Made by a program: the position numbers and the translations under genes. A DNA stretch of 64,000 nt. Origin: Flavobacteriales bacterium UBA6051. GTDB taxonomy: Bacteria > Bacteroidota > Bacteroidia > Flavobacteriales_D > Crocinitomicaceae. Shown one piece after another: positions 17,136 to 27,872 of this stretch. Location: positions 186,001 to 250,000 of the forward strand of contig DIYP01000005.1 in NCBI GenBank assembly GCA_002427735.1, in the 5' to 3' direction. The notes under the pieces are model-generated. The model ran no database searches and was not told where the DNA came from. It saw only the letters and a list, made by a program, of their open reading frames with translations. How positions within the stretch are numbered: position 1 is the stretch's first letter; the number at the start of each line of letters is the position of its first letter.

Positions 17136-17459
17136 TGCATTGACTCTTACTGATCCGATTTCAATAGTTTCTTTATGTTAATTGCTTTCTAGAGAAAGCG
17201 TAATGCCCAATAGCCGCAATTTTGGCGTCATTGTATTCGGAAGCTATTGAATAAACATATTGTAAATTTCAGTGATAACAGGTGTACAGAGCGCTTACTG
17301 GTAATTGAGAAAGGCAAACACTTGAACTCGGTAAAATAGGAAACCTGAGCGATCTTATTTAACGTATGTAATTCAATCACAAAACTTCGTAAAGACTTCG
17401 TATAAAAAAGGGCCAAACAAATTAATTCGTTCAGCCCTTCTTCGTCGATTATAAGACGT
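17136..17459. other. gene-free gap, 324 bp
   Basis: The region lies between the stops of two convergent transcription units. It holds a small hairpin GCTTTC-TAGA-GAAAGC (17184-17199) without a T-run, possibly a weak end point for the sucAB operon, and the clear reverse-strand terminator at 17408-17439. I see no RNA gene, promoter or credible coding sequence in the rest. Confidence 0.6.
17402..17439 (-). terminator. intrinsic terminator of the adhesin operon
   Basis: On the reverse strand the arms AAGGGCTGAAC and GTTTGGCCCTT (17429-17439 and 17408-17418) pair over 11 bp with two G-U wobbles, loop of 10 nt, followed by a run of Us from the A-run at 17404-17409. It lies about 20 bp after the stop of the 2913-aa adhesin, the last gene of the operon. 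Confidence 0.85.
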
Positions 17460-20400
17460 TTAGTGTTTAACCACTCTCACTATTTGCTCAATTCCTAACA
17501 TATTCACCAAATGAACGCTATATGCTCCAGGGAGCACATGATCCAAATCAAGCTGTGTTTTCGTATCATAAATTGTTAAGGCTTTTGATTGAACGCGCCT
17601 TCCAACAAGGTCAGTTACGTACACTTCTGTGAACTCCAATCCTTCCCACTTGACGTTCAACTGTCCAGTAAATGGATTTGGGAATACAGAAACATTCACA
17701 TCAACATTCAAACCTTCCAGCCCAAGTAGACTAAAGATAAACTCATCCGACAATGATGAGCAGCCATTGGCATAGGTAACCATAACAGTATAGACCCCAT
17801 CTTCAGATAACGAGATACTCTGCGAATCACTATCGATTATTTCGATCCCATCGATATACCATTGATAAGATACCCCTGTCGCTGTTGTTGAAAGCTCATT
17901 ACCATTTAGTGTAAGAACTGGTTGAGGTGCTACCTGAACAGTCATTGTCGTAACAGGTGATATACAACTGTTGCTATTACCATAAATAAAGTGTGAATGC
18001 TGATTCCCTCCATCTACGTATGTTACACCTTCAACATTTGGTATTCTCTCCGCAGATGAAATAGAGCCTGCAGCCAAATCACCTAATTGATAATTATCAT
18101 TTCTACCGGCACCCCAAATAGATCCATCGTTCTTACGGAACAAAGAGTGGAAACCACCAGCACCAACTTCATCTACAGCATTAATGGTAACAACTTGTGT
18201 TGGAGAAATTCTGTCCACTAAATCTCCAGTCGCCAACTGACCAAAGTCATTGGCACCAGTTGTATAGGTTCTTCCGTTATTTGTAACGAATACGGTATGT
18301 GCATTACCCCCAGAAGCTGTCTTTAAATCCCTCAATGGCGATAACGTAGGATCAATTCTATTATTCAAATCGTTCAGTCCAAGTTGTCCTCGACTATTAT
18401 CACCCCAAACGTACATATCGCCGGCCCCATCAATTGCTATACTATGATAGTCACCTGCTACTATTGAAACAATATTGGTTAACCCAGGTACTTGAGTAAA
18501 CACCGATTGGCTAGTTAATGAACCTTGTCCTAGTTGACCAAAATCATTATTACCAGCAGACCAAACAGTTCCGTCCGATTTTAATAAAAGAGTGTGGCTT
18601 GCACCTACTGCCACATTCATCATATTAGTTACTCCTGGCGAAACAACCAGCTGCGGCGTGTTATATACAATTGTATTATTCAAGCCTAATTGACCATCGT
18701 TGTTTCCTCCCCAACTAAATACGCCACCTGTCGTAGAAACTGCAACACTAAAATCATTTCCGGCTCCCATGTCCTGAATTGCAGGAACAGCTGCAAGCTG
18801 TGTCATTACATTTAAGCTTGTAAAGGTACCATCACCCAATTGACCTGAAGAATTATCACCAGAAATGTACAATTCTCCGGTTCCTAATAATGATAAGCTA
18901 TGCGCATAACCAGAAACTACTTTCGATACAGCAGTAATACTATTTGCAACAGAAGGAACATTACTATTAAAGTTTGATCCATCACCAAATTCTCCATTGG
19001 CATTATAACCAACCGACCAAATTTCTCCATTTCCTCCGTTAGTCACTTCCAAAGAATAATCTCCAGCCGTATATGCAGTCAACATTGTGTCCGTTGCACC
19101 AACAATTGGAGCACCATCCAGGTACCACTGATTTCCTGTCAAGCTATTGCTAATTAACAACGTTGAATCACCCTCACAAATAGTTGTATTAAATTCAACC
19201 GTTATTGCTGGTGCTTCTAAAACTTGCGCAATTACAGTTTCATCATCCAATTGTGTACAGCCTGTTGCATTTGAATACCCATTCATGGTAATCTCATCGC
19301 CATCAACCAAACCACTTAATACAAAAGTGCTCACTGGCGATTGCGTGCCTTGAGATACTCCGTTCAAGAAGAGTTCATATTCATCTGCTCCAGCGCCATC
19401 AATTGTCAATGCATCACCATCACAAATCATGTAATTTGATGGTGTAGCTGTCATACTTAAATCCATAGTATTAACCGTAAAGGTAAATGTTTGTAGCGCC
19501 GCGCTCGGACAATCTGCATTGTAACCAATTACAGATACAGTCTGTCCATCCTGAATTTGATCCGTAGTTAAGACATTTCCATTGAAGCCAAGTGACAAGG
19601 CATCAATAAAGTACTCATAAGTCATTGCATTTGAACCTGTAAAAGTCACCTGCTCACCATCGCAAATAATATTATCAGCATCTGAACTAACAAGTGTAGT
19701 ATTAGGATAATCGAAAACACTAAATGTATAAACCTCTGGAGCCAATGTTGCACATGTGTTTGTAGCTCCTTCAAGCGTAACAACATCCCCATCATTCAAA
19801 GTAATATTCATATTCTGAGTCGTTACCGCAGGTGCACCATTAACATAATATTGATAGTCCGTTGCACCATTCCCTACGAGATTTGTGAGCTCTCCAACAC
19901 ACAATACAGTATCTTCAAGGTTCGTAAGGTTCACCACAGGATAAGTAGAAACGGTAAACGTTTGTCCGATAACTACCGTGTCGATACAGCCAAGCGCTTC
20001 ACCTATAACACTTATTGTTTGACCATTAAGAATGGAGTCTGTAACATACGTATTAGAAGAAGTCGGTGCTCCAATAGAGAAACCATTTACAAAAAACTCA
20101 TAGTTTGTTGCTCCACTTCCGGTAAATGTAACCGTCTGAGGAATACATAAGAGACCGTCTAAATCGTCTGACACGAGTGAGACGTCGGGTGTTGGTGTTA
20201 CCGACATTGTTACCTGCGGTGTGTTAACAGCCGTGCAACCAGCAGCTGAAACTCCAGCTAATGAAACCACGTCACCGTCAACAAGGGATGTTGAGGTAAA
20301 CAAGTTAGAAACTGAAGATCCCTGACTTGTGCCATTTACGAAATACTCGTAAGTACCAGCACCTGAACCAATAAAGGTTACCTCTTCGCCTGAACAAACC

Positions 20401-23400
20401 GAACTGTTTCCTGTGAACGCAATCGTTGGGTTATCCAATACTGTAGCACTAGAAGATGCTTGCGATGAACAACCATTTTCGGTAACAATTACCTCTATTA
20501 AATGTGTTCCTGCCAATAATGTAGACGCATCAAATGTGTTACTTGCCCCTACTCCTTGACTGATGGCATCTACCAAGAACTCATACGAAGTTCCCGTTCC
20601 TGCAGTATATGTGACCGCCGTTCCTTCGCAAAATAGCGGTAAGCCTCCAGTAAGGCTGGCTACTGGGTTGGGATTTACAGTTGTAATTATTGTGTCCATT
20701 GCTGGGTTTGGGCATCCAGCATTGTATGCAATCACTGTTACCGTATCTTGATCCGTCAAGAATGCCGTTGAGAAAGTAGTGCTCGCCGAAGGCAGACCTT
20801 GCGATCCAGAATTAATGAAGTATTGGTACTCATCTGCCGCTCCTGTTGCTGTGAAATTAACCATTTCACCAGCACAAATTGTATTGGCAATTGCAGAACT
20901 GTTCACCGAAACGATAGGAAGTGCAATAACATCTACAATGAGTGAATCAGAAATACCTGAACAGCTTGTAGCTGTATTTGTAGCAATTACATAAACCGTA
21001 TCCATTCCAGCTGGTAATGTGCTTGTCGTGAACGTACCAGTACCAGGTGGCTCCGGAACACCATTGACAACAAATGTATAGCTATCTCCGCTCGTACCTG
21101 TAAACACTATTGTTTCATTCTCGCAAATTGTGTTGTTCGCATCATCACTAAATAATAATGGTGAAGGCACGGAATTCACTGTAAAAGTTATTGCGTCATT
21201 ATCATTACACCCACTATAAGAGGTTATAACTGAAACAATTGTATTGTTTGGTATAGCGCCAGGGTTGAACAGTGATGATGCACCATTTTGAACTGAATTT
21301 CCATTAATAAAGAATTCGTAATTCGTTGCTAAAGTGCTTGTTGCCGTAATAGTTGGTTGCTCATTTCCACAAATCGTCAAGCCTATATTCGAGGCTAATG
21401 TAACAGTCGGCAAATCTGTAACGGTATACGTTATGGGAGCAGAATTCCCCACGCAGCCATTTATTGAAGCTTGAACCGTGACAATATCGCCATTCGTAAG
21501 ACCAGCATAATCATAAAACGCTGTACCTGATGGAAGACCACTTACACTCACTCCATTAACAAGGAATTGATATAGTGATGCTCCTGAAGAAGAGAACGTA
21601 ACATTCTGACCACTGCATATGGTTGGTCCAGCTGTTGTGGTTAATGTTGGAGTAGGAAGACTATTTACAAGATAGGTAAATGAGTTTGACGGAAGCGATC
21701 TACAGCCATTTGCGTTTACAACAACTGCCGTTACAACATCACCATTGTTAAGACCAGTGGTAGACCATGTTGTACTTGCCGAACTAGCCATTATACTTCC
21801 ATTAACAAGGAAATCATAGCTGACCGCAGATGGCGCACCTGATGCCGTAAATGTGACATTCTCTCCTGCACAAATTATAAAGTCTGTACTACTTTCTGTT
21901 AACGTAGCTACAGGCAGTGGGTTGACCGTAAAGATTGCGGAATCCGAATAATTTTCGCATCCTGTTGTATTCAACAAACCAATGGCTACAATTGTATCCG
22001 AATTCGTCAGATTGGTAACAATTACAGAATCTGTCGTAAATGCCGTCAAGGCACTCCCGTTTAAGAAATACTGAAATTGATCGGCCCCATTTGCGTCGAT
22101 AACGACTGAATCGCCTGCACAAATAGTGGTTGATGGAGACGTTGTCAAGAGAGGCGTTGGCGCCGGATCAACATTTACGATTATGCTATCACTGGTTGCC
22201 GGACAACCATTTTGAAATACCATTACAGTAATGGTATCATTATCCGAAAATGTAGTTCCACCTAGCGTGTCGTTACCTGCTGCTGCAACACCTTGACCAA
22301 CTCCATTAATGAAGAACTGATAATTGACAGTGGTTGGTACTGCCAAACCAATGAAGGCTATTGAATCTCCTGCACAAATTGTTGTATCTGACTCCGATGT
22401 CGAAATCTCCACAAAAGGATTCAAAATATCTACGTTTGTCACAACAGTATCCGTGCAAAAGTTACTGTACTGAGCAACAAGCTCTAGTTGATAATTTCCA
22501 GGGAAAAGATATTCATGCTGCGCTGTATCGCCCACATGCGTAGAACCATCACCGAAATCCCATGAAAAAGTTAGATTCGAGTTATCCCCCTGGAAAGCGG
22601 TTGACGTATTCGTAAACTGTAAAGTATCTCCAAAACAATAGTTTGTTACGCTACCAATCGCGGCATTTGCCGATGTCGCTGGTGGAACAAACCATCCTGT
22701 AGAGGATGCCAGTGAAGAAAAATAGGTGACATTGTTAGGAAATGTTGCTGTAAGATCACAATTGACAATATCCAAACACTGCGCTTCAAGGGAATCAACT
22801 ATATTCACAAAGGTGCATTGTGTTCCTGGTAAGTCGGACTCTAAATATATTGAGTCCCTACAAGTTCCCATCATCGTGAAATCGCCAGAAATCGTTTGTG
22901 TAGTGGAGTTTTCAATTCTTAATTTACTTCCAGCCCCAACCGTAAAGGATTGGAATGTATTTGTTCCTGTAAAAGGACTAAAGTTTTCCGAATTGAAGTT
23001 CAGCGTAACGTTGTAAAACGTATGACCCGTTGACCTAAAGAAATTCTCGAACACTTCATCATTGTCATCTATGATAATGTTTGAAACGCCGGCATCAAAT
23101 GTAAGGCCTCCGGTAGACAAGTCGGAAAACCCGTTTCTCAGTAAAATACTTGATGCATCGAGATAAATCTCTTTTGGATCTGCTGATCCAATTAAGAAGC
23201 TCCCTGTTTCAATAGTGTAGCCATTGGTAAACAAAACTCCACCACCGACAATAAACACAACGGAATCTGACATGATCAAATTATTCGCTAATCTCAGGGT
23301 ATCTTGTTCATCCGCACCCAATAGCGCTACTGGAACGCCAACAACAGCCAAATCTGTATCAAATATGGCATGTTTCGCTGTAGGCATAAAAACCAGGTTT

Positions 23401-26201
23401 GAAGTAGTATTCGCTCGTGTAATCGTCATTCCTGACTCCAGGTCGATATCTCCAAAGCTCGTTAAGGATTGATCCATCAAGAGTGTCGGCTGATTAGTTG
23501 ATAGCGACCAATCCATTTTGTTAAAGTAAAACTCTTGATCAACAGTCACCGTTTGGTTTGCGACGCTGAATGAATTATTATCAAAAATGACTGTGTCACG
23601 CGCACCTGGCAGACAAGTTACTGGTGCTGGTGGTATGTTACCAGAATTTGTTGACCAATGCGAAAGATCGGACCAATCTCCGCCATCTCCATGCCAGTAA
23701 TACGTAGAACCGGGAGGGTCATAATTATTGGTATATGTAACAGTCAATACTGCTGTTCCAACAATAAAATCTCCGTGAGGTCCCATTGGACCGAGCGTAT
23801 CATTGATCAAATCCAACGTAACGTTTCCTCCAACTCCGGCAATCGTCGTAGAGTTCACATTAAACGTAAGATCATTCGCATTACCTGCTGGGCCTGGCAA
23901 ATAAAATGCTCCAGCAGTATTGGAAGCACCGGTAAGTTCAGCTGCACAGTCAAAAACATCCGTGCCACCATTCGTATACACCCCTGTTAAGGTCAAAATG
24001 GAAGATGTAATCGTCATTCCAGCAGGTATGGTTGGTAAAAGTCCAACAACAGTTGTAGTATCTCCAGGCCCAATTGTGTAGCCTCCACCAAAATCTACAA
24101 TTACAGTGCTAGGTGCGGTGTTTTGAACCCAGTAAGCAGAATTGTTAATCACTAGGGAGTTATCAGGAAAATAAACCCCGACAGAATCAGCATCAAGGTG
24201 ATCAATGATTGCATAGTCGATTTGTGTATTTACATTGTTTGGTCTGCTGAGCGATGCCGCAGGTCCCAAGCTCGTTGTACTTTTTAACGTAATCAAGCCA
24301 TCACAAGATCCGATAGCGCGAATAGAATCGTACGTATGAACCGATGCATTGTCAAAAATGACTGTTGAGCCCGCAGAAATGTCAATGAACTCATAGTCTA
24401 CTGCGGACGATTTGATGAGAACCGTTGCCGTCTGAAACCTCACCGTATCATACATTTCCGAAAGTCCAGCTGTAAAGACCGTATTCTGATTGGAAGTATT
24501 CGTAAAGCGTAAATCGGATGGAATAGCATTTAAGGTTAACGAGGTAGAATTAATATCGAAAGCCGTTCCAGTAATATTGATAACAGAACCTCCAAAGTCT
24601 ATTCCTCTCGTATTTGCTCCATCATTGGAATAAAACGAACCTACGGTAAAATCTTGAGAATTAGAGGAAAAGGGGCCTTGGTTGTGATGAAAATCTCCCG
24701 TCGTTGTGAAGGAGTCCGCAATGATCAAACCGAATACCCCTGTTTTCACAAAGTCGCTATTCCATATCGTTCCATTTGAAGTAATCAAGGCTGCAGAAAG
24801 AGCGGTCATTTTTACTTCCCCGTTCCAGTCCATTTGCAAATTAGCCGAACCGTATAAGTTAGAGCGTACCTCAATATTCTCTGCTGATCCCGTCACAACA
24901 CAAGCCACTGGAACGTCCGTGAAGTTCAATTCACCTATAATGATGTTTTCATCTAAAAAGAGCGTATCAACAGCTCCAGACAAGGCATCAAATATTGCAA
25001 TGTCATTGGGGCCAGGTACGCATGCATCCGGAGCTCCACCAGAAGTAGTTGCCCAGTGGGCTGGATCATAAAATGATCCTTTTCCTCCTACCCAAAAATA
25101 TGGGGCTCCAGGTGGAGTCTCATTAATTGTCCAGTTGGTATTTCCACCGTTATCCAAACTATTATTGGCTACATCTGCAACTGCAGGTCCAGTTAAAGAC
25201 GCTGTTATATTCTCCAGGCGATAGTAGTCTAGGTTCCATGCAGTACCATTGTTGTTGGTAAAGGCCGGCGCCTCAAAACTAGCCAAATGCACTAGGGAAC
25301 CGCACGTTCCAGAAACGTTCATGTTCGTACACTGCAATGTTTGTGACGAGTTTAGACGAATCAATCTGAGCGTTGTCGACTGTAAGGTCGTCAGGTTACA
25401 CGATCTTGTAAAGTGTACGTTTTGGCCGCTAATATTTAACCGATTCCAAAGAAGTGATCCGAAAACGATTGAAACCGTATCTGACCCTGTATAAGTACTG
25501 TTGAAAATTTCATTTGTACCTGTCTTTGAAAGGTTTGTTGGGTTGATATGAATAACCGAATCTACAGCCGAAAGATTGAAGGTTGTACTGGAAACATCAA
25601 TATTTCTTGTTGTACCATTTGTCGATCTAAAAAAGGAACAATTTATTGTTCTATTGTTCAATAAAAGCACTCCTCGGTTATAGTAAATACCACCAGTAGA
25701 GCTGAAATTATCATCAAACCTCAATGTATCGAAGCTTCCAATAATTATGTCATTCAGCAACTGGTTGCCACCCGTAAAAAGTGAGTCATTGCTCTGCCCA
25801 TTGAAATAATACTTCCCCGTAAAACTGTAGTTCATTGCAGGATCCAGCACCATCGAACCTGTAAGTGTAATTGAGTCATTTGCGGAAGCCCCAATGAATT
25901 GAGGAGCATCTGCTCCCGTTGTCCAGTGCATGGACTTAATCTCTGCTGAACCAACATCAAATGTTACAACTTGTCCTGCTGAACTGAATGAATTGGCATC
26001 AAATCTTACACGCGCGTTACTCCCTGGCAAAGTCGTAAATGAGCCTCCCGCTCCTCCAGAAGTACTCGACCAATTGCTTAAATCACTCCAGTTACCGCCG
26101 GTAGCTCCTACCCAATAATAGTTCTGAGCAACTAGCGTAGTTGCGCTAAAAATAATTGCTGCAAACAAACTGATTTTCAGTAAGTATGTTCTCATAATCA
26201 C
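17460..26201 (-). CDS. giant T9SS-exported adhesin with PKD, Ig-like and RCC1 repeats (type A sorting domain)
   Basis: 2913 residues. Signal peptide at the N-terminus (ends TTLVAQ). Three related beta-helix-like modules start near residues 27, 364 and 832, each opening with a W-rich motif such as YYWVGATGGNWSDLSNW. A PKD domain lies at ~1180-1255 (FSWDFGDGST). Thirteen Ig-like repeats of about 82 residues follow at ~1265-2330, each with a pattern like TICAGE..TFTATGA..YQYFING. Then come another Ig-like unit, an RCC1 propeller of ~7 blades (~2390-2740, motif GDNSSGQLGDG), a last Ig-like unit, and a T9SS type A tail (VSVFPNPFTGQLNVKW). It probably forms a long surface fibre for adhesion or gliding. 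It is the last gene of the operon, 7 bp after the OmpA-like gene. Confidence 0.9.
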   Translation of the reverse strand: MIMRTYLLKISLFAAIIFSATTLVAQNYYWVGATGGNWSDLSNWSSTSGGAGGSFTTLPGSNARVRFDANSFSSAGQVVTFDVGSAEIKSMHWTTGADAPQFIGASANDSITLTGSMVLDPAMNYSFTGKYYFNGQSNDSLFTGGNQLLNDIIIGSFDTLRFDDNFSSTGGIYYNRGVLLLNNRTINCSFFRSTNGTTRNIDVSSTTFNLSAVDSVIHINPTNLSKTGTNEIFNSTYTGSDTVSIVFGSLLWNRLNISGQNVHFTRSCNLTTLQSTTLRLIRLNSSQTLQCTNMNVSGTCGSLVHLASFEAPAFTNNNGTAWNLDYYRLENITASLTGPAVADVANNSLDNGGNTNWTINETPPGAPYFWVGGKGSFYDPAHWATTSGGAPDACVPGPNDIAIFDALSGAVDTLFLDENIIIGELNFTDVPVACVVTGSAENIEVRSNLYGSANLQMDWNGEVKMTALSAALITSNGTIWNSDFVKTGVFGLIIADSFTTTGDFHHNQGPFSSNSQDFTVGSFYSNDGANTRGIDFGGSVINITGTAFDINSTSLTLNAIPSDLRFTNTSNQNTVFTAGLSEMYDTVRFQTATVLIKSSAVDYEFIDISAGSTVIFDNASVHTYDSIRAIGSCDGLITLKSTTSLGPAASLSRPNNVNTQIDYAIIDHLDADSVGVYFPDNSLVINNSAYWVQNTAPSTVIVDFGGGYTIGPGDTTTVVGLLPTIPAGMTITSSILTLTGVYTNGGTDVFDCAAELTGASNTAGAFYLPGPAGNANDLTFNVNSTTIAGVGGNVTLDLINDTLGPMGPHGDFIVGTAVLTVTYTNNYDPPGSTYYWHGDGGDWSDLSHWSTNSGNIPPAPVTCLPGARDTVIFDNNSFSVANQTVTVDQEFYFNKMDWSLSTNQPTLLMDQSLTSFGDIDLESGMTITRANTTSNLVFMPTAKHAIFDTDLAVVGVPVALLGADEQDTLRLANNLIMSDSVVFIVGGGVLFTNGYTIETGSFLIGSADPKEIYLDASSILLRNGFSDLSTGGLTFDAGVSNIIIDDNDEVFENFFRSTGHTFYNVTLNFNSENFSPFTGTNTFQSFTVGAGSKLRIENSTTQTISGDFTMMGTCRDSIYLESDLPGTQCTFVNIVDSLEAQCLDIVNCDLTATFPNNVTYFSSLASSTGWFVPPATSANAAIGSVTNYCFGDTLQFTNTSTAFQGDNSNLTFSWDFGDGSTHVGDTAQHEYLFPGNYQLELVAQYSNFCTDTVVTNVDILNPFVEISTSESDTTICAGDSIAFIGLAVPTTVNYQFFINGVGQGVAAAGNDTLGGTTFSDNDTITVMVFQNGCPATSDSIIVNVDPAPTPLLTTSPSTTICAGDSVVIDANGADQFQYFLNGSALTAFTTDSVIVTNLTNSDTIVAIGLLNTTGCENYSDSAIFTVNPLPVATLTESSTDFIICAGENVTFTASGAPSAVSYDFLVNGSIMASSASTTWSTTGLNNGDVVTAVVVNANGCRSLPSNSFTYLVNSLPTPTLTTTAGPTICSGQNVTFSSSGASLYQFLVNGVSVSGLPSGTAFYDYAGLTNGDIVTVQASINGCVGNSAPITYTVTDLPTVTLASNIGLTICGNEQPTITATSTLATNYEFFINGNSVQNGASSLFNPGAIPNNTIVSVITSYSGCNDNDAITFTVNSVPSPLLFSDDANNTICENETIVFTGTSGDSYTFVVNGVPEPPGTGTFTTSTLPAGMDTVYVIATNTATSCSGISDSLIVDVIALPIVSVNSSAIANTICAGEMVNFTATGAADEYQYFINSGSQGLPSASTTFSTAFLTDQDTVTVIAYNAGCPNPAMDTIITTVNPNPVASLTGGLPLFCEGTAVTYTAGTGTSYEFLVDAISQGVGASNTFDASTLLAGTHLIEVIVTENGCSSQASSSATVLDNPTIAFTGNSSVCSGEEVTFIGSGAGTYEYFVNGTSQGSSVSNLFTSTSLVDGDVVSLAGVSAAGCTAVNTPQVTMSVTPTPDVSLVSDDLDGLLCIPQTVTFTGSGATNYEFFVNGFSIGAPTSSNTYVTDSILNGQTISVIGEALGCIDTVVIGQTFTVSTYPVVNLTNLEDTVLCVGELTNLVGNGATDYQYYVNGAPAVTTQNMNITLNDGDVVTLEGATNTCATLAPEVYTFSVFDYPNTTLVSSDADNIICDGEQVTFTGSNAMTYEYFIDALSLGFNGNVLTTDQIQDGQTVSVIGYNADCPSAALQTFTFTVNTMDLSMTATPSNYMICDGDALTIDGAGADEYELFLNGVSQGTQSPVSTFVLSGLVDGDEITMNGYSNATGCTQLDDETVIAQVLEAPAITVEFNTTICEGDSTLLISNSLTGNQWYLDGAPIVGATDTMLTAYTAGDYSLEVTNGGNGEIWSVGYNANGEFGDGSNFNSNVPSVANSITAVSKVVSGYAHSLSLLGTGELYISGDNSSGQLGDGTFTSLNVMTQLAAVPAIQDMGAGNDFSVAVSTTGGVFSWGGNNDGQLGLNNTIVYNTPQLVVSPGVTNMMNVAVGASHTLLLKSDGTVWSAGNNDFGQLGQGSLTSQSVFTQVPGLTNIVSIVAGDYHSIAIDGAGDMYVWGDNSRGQLGLNDLNNRIDPTLSPLRDLKTASGGNAHTVFVTNNGRTYTTGANDFGQLATGDLVDRISPTQVVTINAVDEVGAGGFHSLFRKNDGSIWGAGRNDNYQLGDLAAGSISSAERIPNVEGVTYVDGGNQHSHFIYGNSNSCISPVTTMTVQVAPQPVLTLNGNELSTTATGVSYQWYIDGIEIIDSDSQSISLSEDGVYTVMVTYANGCSSLSDEFIFSLLGLEGLNVDVNVSVFPNPFTGQLNVKWEGLEFTEVYVTDLVGRRVQSKALTIYDTKTQLDLDHVLPGAYSVHLVNMLGIEQIVRVVKH

Positions 26202-26208
26202 GTATGAT

Positions 26209-27861
26209 TTAATCAGCTTTTGTTTCGCCGATTGTTAATTTAATTTCTACAAAACGATTCAGTCGGTGCTCTTCATCCGAGCATTTTACACCTGGAGCAC
26301 ATTCATTTACCAATTCAGTATCTCCCACGGATCTAATCGAAATAATGTTTGCAATTCCAGCTCTAATGAGTTGCATTCGCATCCATCCAGCTCTGTTGCT
26401 TCCTAGTTCAAGGTTGTATTTACTGGATCCTCTCGAGTCTGTATGACCTACTAATTCCAACTCCAATTCATATTTATCATGGTACTTCTTGTAACCATCA
26501 ATGAACTCTTGATTTACTAGTGACTCAAAGGAATCGAAATCAAAATAAATTTGTCTTAGATTCCACTTTTCGAACCAATCGTCAAAACCATCATCGACAA
26601 CAACTACAGGAGGAACTATTGGCATAATTAAATCGATCAACCAAACATCGTCATCTCCTTTTCCATTTACTCTGTTCGATACGAGCTTGGCTATTGAGTC
26701 ATTGAACCAATGGTAGTTGAAATCATCCATGAAACTATTCACTGGAGACTTATAATGTTTTATGTTTTGTCCTTCTTGAAGATCATTCATATTAACCGAA
26801 TAGAGATCTAAACCTCCATATCCTGGTCGTCCATCAGTGGAAAACTGAAAAAGACTATCTCCTTGAAAAACAGGATACATTTCGTTCCCAATTGTATTTA
26901 ATTTTTCAAGAGGTACCGGTGTTGTCCAAGTGCCTCCTTGTCGCTCACTCATGTATAGATCACTACCACTCGTTTTCGCAGACATTTTGCTAAAAACCAG
27001 TAGAGAACCATCGCTCGAAATTGCAGGATGGCTAAAACTACTCGAGTCTAATTCACCAGAATATTCCCACAAAGCTGCGTTTTCCAAAGGTGTATCCAAG
27101 GATGAGTACTTAGCCACATAAATTTGTGAAGCCTGTACAATACTGTTCTTGCTTAATGGAGATGTTGCGCCAAAGAAAACTCTTCCACCATTCTGATCTA
27201 ATGTCATCGAATTAATTGACAACTCCGGGTAGTTATCGAAAAGTGCAATTGGTTTTGCGCCTTCTCCGTCCTGTAAAAATGGACGCATCAATAACAATTG
27301 AGAAAAGACTTCACTACTTGTCGAAATTGATAAATTGTTCTTTGCACTGTCCAACCCAACTTCGTAATACACAATTTCATGCCCATCAAATAGTCCAAAT
27401 GAATTAGCCTTCATATCATTCCATGACATGTTTTCTATTTCATAATCTTCATAGGCTTTCCAATCCTGCATCTGCTTACAGCTCTCAATAAGCACATCAA
27501 CATTTAGCTCAGAACTCTTTGATTTAAAGGTTTCCAAAGATTGAATGGCCGACGCATAATCACCGCTTTCCTTCTCTAGTGTTCCTTTCCACAACCAAAA
27601 ATGCGCCGCTGATTCATCTTTCTCTATCAAAGAATTAATAAAAGGTAACCCCTTTGCATTGCTGCCAGTTATGTAGTAACAATAGCCTATTTTCTCGGAA
27701 TCCTCGAAGTTAAGGTCGTCTTGATTCTTTGAACTTTCAAAATCTCTTAGTGCCTTCTCATATTCGAAATTTTCGAAATGAAACAGTGCCGATTGAACAT
27801 CTTGACTCAATACGCAATGACTACTGCTAAGGAACAGCACGGTAATTAAAACGAAACGCAT
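26209..27861 (-). CDS. PD40/OmpA-domain outer membrane-associated protein, PorE-like architecture
   Basis: 550 residues with a signal peptide (MRFVLITVLFLSSSHCVLSQ). Residues ~20-130 are TPR-like helical pairs (NFEYEKALRDFESS, SGDYASAIQSLETF). Residues ~190-400 carry PD40/WD40-like propeller blades (HPAISSDGSLLVFSKM, MYPVFQGDSLFQFSTDGRPGYGGLDLY). The C-terminal ~110 residues are an OmpA-type peptidoglycan-binding domain with the expected GHTDSRGSSKYN and NRA motifs. This order is like T9SS component PorE and the OmpA-like proteins encoded next to PorP/SprF. It probably tethers the secretion or adhesin assembly to peptidoglycan. It is separated by 11 bp from the PorP/SprF gene and 7 bp from the giant adhesin gene. 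Confidence 0.88.
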   Translation of the reverse strand: MRFVLITVLFLSSSHCVLSQDVQSALFHFENFEYEKALRDFESSKNQDDLNFEDSEKIGYCYYITGSNAKGLPFINSLIEKDESAAHFWLWKGTLEKESGDYASAIQSLETFKSKSSELNVDVLIESCKQMQDWKAYEDYEIENMSWNDMKANSFGLFDGHEIVYYEVGLDSAKNNLSISTSSEVFSQLLLMRPFLQDGEGAKPIALFDNYPELSINSMTLDQNGGRVFFGATSPLSKNSIVQASQIYVAKYSSLDTPLENAALWEYSGELDSSSFSHPAISSDGSLLVFSKMSAKTSGSDLYMSERQGGTWTTPVPLEKLNTIGNEMYPVFQGDSLFQFSTDGRPGYGGLDLYSVNMNDLQEGQNIKHYKSPVNSFMDDFNYHWFNDSIAKLVSNRVNGKGDDDVWLIDLIMPIVPPVVVVDDGFDDWFEKWNLRQIYFDFDSFESLVNQEFIDGYKKYHDKYELELELVGHTDSRGSSKYNLELGSNRAGWMRMQLIRAGIANIISIRSVGDTELVNECAPGVKCSDEEHRLNRFVEIKLTIGETKAD

Positions 27862-27872
27862 TTGCCTAGGAT

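Noticed and set aside
17228..17416. A 62-codon reverse frame in the gap after the 2913-aa gene.
   Set aside because: It overlaps the terminator hairpin and has no family resemblance.
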